The notes under the pieces: model-generated
The model's database searches: none
What the model saw: only the letters and a program-made list of their open reading frames with translations
What the model was told of the DNA's origin: nothing
NCBI RefSeq assembly: GCF_000011645.1
Contig: NC_006270.3
Span: forward strand, 2,477,501-2,541,500
From: Bacillus licheniformis DSM 13 = ATCC 14580
GTDB lineage: Bacteria; Bacillota; Bacilli; Bacillales; Bacillaceae
Length of the DNA: 64,000 nucleotides
Direction: 5' to 3'
Shown here: positions 62,329-64,000 of the stretch, in pieces
How positions within the stretch are numbered: position 1 is the first letter of the stretch
Layout: each line of letters starts with the position of its first letter
Program-made: the position numbers and the translations under genes

Positions 62329-62366
62329 CATCCTAAAGCGGTTTAACGTTTTAGGATGTTTTTTTT
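62329..62366 (+). terminator. Terminator of yqhL
   Basis: Stem CATCCTAAA / TTTAGGATG with a 12-base loop, followed by TTTTTTTT on the + strand, 45 bases after yqhL. Confidence 0.9.
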
Positions 62367-62406
62367 GCATCCGGGAGGATTCGGGTGATGAGCGGTTATC
62401 CCTTTC

Positions 62407-62437
62407 CGGCAAAAATAAGCCGGCGAGATGGGTTCGC
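62407..62437 (-). terminator. Terminator of the opuA operon
   Basis: Stem AAGCCGGCGA / TCGCCGGCTT with a 7-base loop, then ATTTTT on the minus strand, 15 bases after opuAC. Confidence 0.9.
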
Positions 62438-62449
62438 CGGCTTTGTTCG

Positions 62450-63334
62450 TTATTTTTTCAAGTCTTCGATTGAATTGACATCTTTCATATATGTCGGAAC
62501 GACAAGGCCAATTTTTACGCCTGTCATGCTAGTACCGATATCTTCGTATTTGCCTTTGTATTTTTCAGCATATGTTTTATGCGTTTGCGGCAGCCATGCA
62601 GCAAGTGAAGCATCGACGCTTCCATTTGCAATGCCAGTCCACATCGGGCCTGCTTCTACTTGGCTGAGCGTAACGTTGTATCCTAAGTCTTCAAGAACTT
62701 TTGCGATGACATTCGTGCTCGCAATTTCGCTGTCCCATGCCACATAGCCGAGCTTAATTTTTTCACCGTCCGCTTTATCGACGCCTTTTGTCCATTTCTT
62801 AACTAGATCTTGATGTTTTTTCACGAAGTCTGCTGCAGCTTCTTCCGGTTTTTTGCCTTCCTGAACGGCAAGCATGACTTCTCCCATATCATCCTCTGTC
62901 CAGCTGAATTGGCTGAGCAGCTTGTTTGCGCCCGGATGGTCGTCCTTGAATCCTTTGCGCGTAACAGTATGGATTTCTTCGGCATCGCCGTAGGAACCTT
63001 TAGGATCTTTTAAATATTTCAGATCGTATTTTGCAAACATCCAATGCGGCGTCCAGCCCGTAATGATGATCGGATCTTTTTTGTCATAAGCTTTTTTCAA
63101 TGCGGCTGTCATTGCTGAGCTTGATCCTGACGTTACAGTCCACTTGCTGAGATCGTAGTCCTTGAGCGCCTGGTCCGTCGCATTCATAATGCCCGCTCCA
63201 GGATCAATGCCGGTAATTTTATAATTGACTTGATCGCCTACTGACGCATTTTCATTATTATTGCTGCTTCCGCAGGCAGCCAGACCCAATGTGAGTACCG
63301 CTGCAGTGCCGATTCCCGCTATCTTTTTCCACAT
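62450..63334 (-). CDS. opuAC: Glycine betaine-binding lipoprotein OpuAC
   Basis: Substrate receptor of the OpuA osmoprotectant importer, 294 residues. Lipobox LAAC near residue 21 and the betaine-binding fold with aromatic residues in GWTPHWMFAKYDLKYLKDPK (about 100-119), YVAWDSEIASTNV and AAWLPQTHKTY. Length and sequence match B. subtilis OpuAC. It overlaps the end of opuAB by one base. In B. subtilis opuA lies elsewhere, so its place after yqhL is a local difference. Confidence 0.95.
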   Translation of the reverse strand: MWKKIAGIGTAAVLTLGLAACGSSNNNENASVGDQVNYKITGIDPGAGIMNATDQALKDYDLSKWTVTSGSSSAMTAALKKAYDKKDPIIITGWTPHWMFAKYDLKYLKDPKGSYGDAEEIHTVTRKGFKDDHPGANKLLSQFSWTEDDMGEVMLAVQEGKKPEEAAADFVKKHQDLVKKWTKGVDKADGEKIKLGYVAWDSEIASTNVIAKVLEDLGYNVTLSQVEAGPMWTGIANGSVDASLAAWLPQTHKTYAEKYKGKYEDIGTSMTGVKIGLVVPTYMKDVNSIEDLKK

Positions 63335-64000
63335 TATGCATTCCCCCTGCTCTTTTTCAATTTTATATTTTGTGTAACCCGGTCAAGTACGATCGCAATA
63401 ATAACAATCGCAAGTCCGGTTTCTACACCGGTACCCGTTTGCAGCTGGGTCACAGCCCGGTAAACTTCTTCTCCGAGTCCGGGCGCGCCTACCATTGATG
63501 CAATAACGACCATTGACAAAGCAAGCATGATGCTTTGATTGATACCGGCCAGAATGGTTTTCGTCGCGAGCGGCAGCTGCACTTTAAAGAGCCGCTGGCT
63601 TGTCGTTGAACCAAATGCTTCTGTAGCTTCAATCAGATCTTCAGGCACCTGCTGGATCCCTAAGATCGTCATCCGGATTGTCGGAGGCATCGCAAAGATA
63701 ACGGAAGCGACAACACCCGGCACAACCCCGATATTGAAAAAGAAGATGGCCGGAAGTAAATAAACGAATGCCGGCATTGTCTGCATTAAGTCAAGGATGG
63801 GCGTAACGACTCTCCGAACCGTTTTCTTTTGGGAGCCCCAGATTCCGACCGGAATGCCGATAATGACAGAAATCAGAACGGATGTGACGACAAGCGCCAA
63901 TGTCTGGAGCATGGCGTCCCAATATCCTAAATAATCAATGATAAAAAATCCGATTAAAGTAAACAGCGCAATGCCTCTTTTGCTGATCAGCCAGACGAGC
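63334..64000 (-). CDS. opuAB: Glycine betaine ABC transporter permease OpuAB (5' end missing)
   Basis: Membrane subunit of OpuA. The visible part (about 221 codons) runs off the right edge; the frame continues upstream of the first ATG through FIIDYLGYWDAMLQTLAL. Membrane helices VTSVLISVIIGIPVGIWG, MPAFVYLLPAIFFFNIG and the permease EAA loop LIEATEAFGSTTSQRLFKVQ are clear. The ATPase opuAA should follow outside the window. Confidence 0.94.
   Translation of the reverse strand, partial: LVWLISKRGIALFTLIGFFIIDYLGYWDAMLQTLALVVTSVLISVIIGIPVGIWGSQKKTVRRVVTPILDLMQTMPAFVYLLPAIFFFNIGVVPGVVASVIFAMPPTIRMTILGIQQVPEDLIEATEAFGSTTSQRLFKVQLPLATKTILAGINQSIMLALSMVVIASMVGAPGLGEEVYRAVTQLQTGTGVETGLAIVIIAIVLDRVTQNIKLKKSRGNA

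Overview
The window is a chromosomal segment of a Bacillus of the subtilis group. Gene content and order follow the B. subtilis yqj-yqi-yqh region, from gndA to yqhL. The gained and lost genes (a glucomannan PTS block, an alkaline phosphatase, an LCI-type peptide gene, no bmr/bmrR, no mmg operon) suggest the B. licheniformis/paralicheniformis branch. The species call is inference from remembered gene order. There are no rRNA or tRNA genes, insertion sequences, prophage genes or CRISPR arrays. Most genes lie on the minus strand.

Layout. (1) 1-5.5 kb: end of a TRAP/TAXI binding-protein gene, then gmuB-gmuA-gmuC-gmuD-gmuR for uptake and cleavage of glucomannan oligosaccharides. gmuC is frameshifted; the gmuB promoter carries a 34-bp perfect palindrome and a cre site. 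(2) 5.6-9.7 kb: secreted alkaline phosphatase with a Pho box, glucose 1-dehydrogenase, 6-phosphogluconate dehydrogenase. (3) 9.8-16.4 kb: Y-family polymerase, the MifM arrest-peptide leader with the membrane insertase YqjG, peptidase YqjE, carboxylase YqjD, a 30-residue Prli42-like ORF missed by length filters, and YqjA. (4) 16.5-18.8 kb: arginine ABC transporter artPQM behind an ARG box, with artP frameshifted. (5) 19-30.6 kb: bacilliredoxin, BmrU, and the sigma-54/BkdR-controlled ptb-bcd-buk-lpdV-bkdAA-bkdAB-bkdB operon for branched-chain amino acid catabolism. (6) 30.7-34.2 kb: yqzF, yqiK, yqiI, yqiH, then two accessory genes: a truncated hexapeptide acetyltransferase and an LCI-like secreted peptide. 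(7) 34.5-46.3 kb: spo0A, spoIVB, and the recN-ahrC-yqxC-dxs-ispA-xseB-xseA-folD-nusB housekeeping run. (8) 46.5-54.3 kb: yqhY-accBC and the eight-gene spoIIIA operon with a sigma-E promoter. (9) 54.4-64 kb: yqhV, efp, papA, aroQ, yqhR, yqhQ, yqhP, yqhO, mntR, lipM, yqhL, then opuAC and part of opuAB.

How the genes connect. AhrC, encoded here, probably acts on the ARG box before artP, also here. GmuR probably acts on the palindrome before gmuB. BkdR is encoded next to the sigma-54 promoter it would activate. Spo0A, SpoIVB and the SpoIIIA proteins belong to one sporulation programme. Two single-base frameshifts (gmuC, artP) sit in short G/C runs and may be real lesions or sequence errors.

No large undescribed system was found. 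The most novel-looking items are the LCI-like peptide with two added cysteines, a palindromic intergenic repeat present twice (one copy supplying the stop codon of yqxC), and the likely ATT start of spoIIIAD. Family assignments rest on remembered family sequences and visible motifs; no database search was possible.
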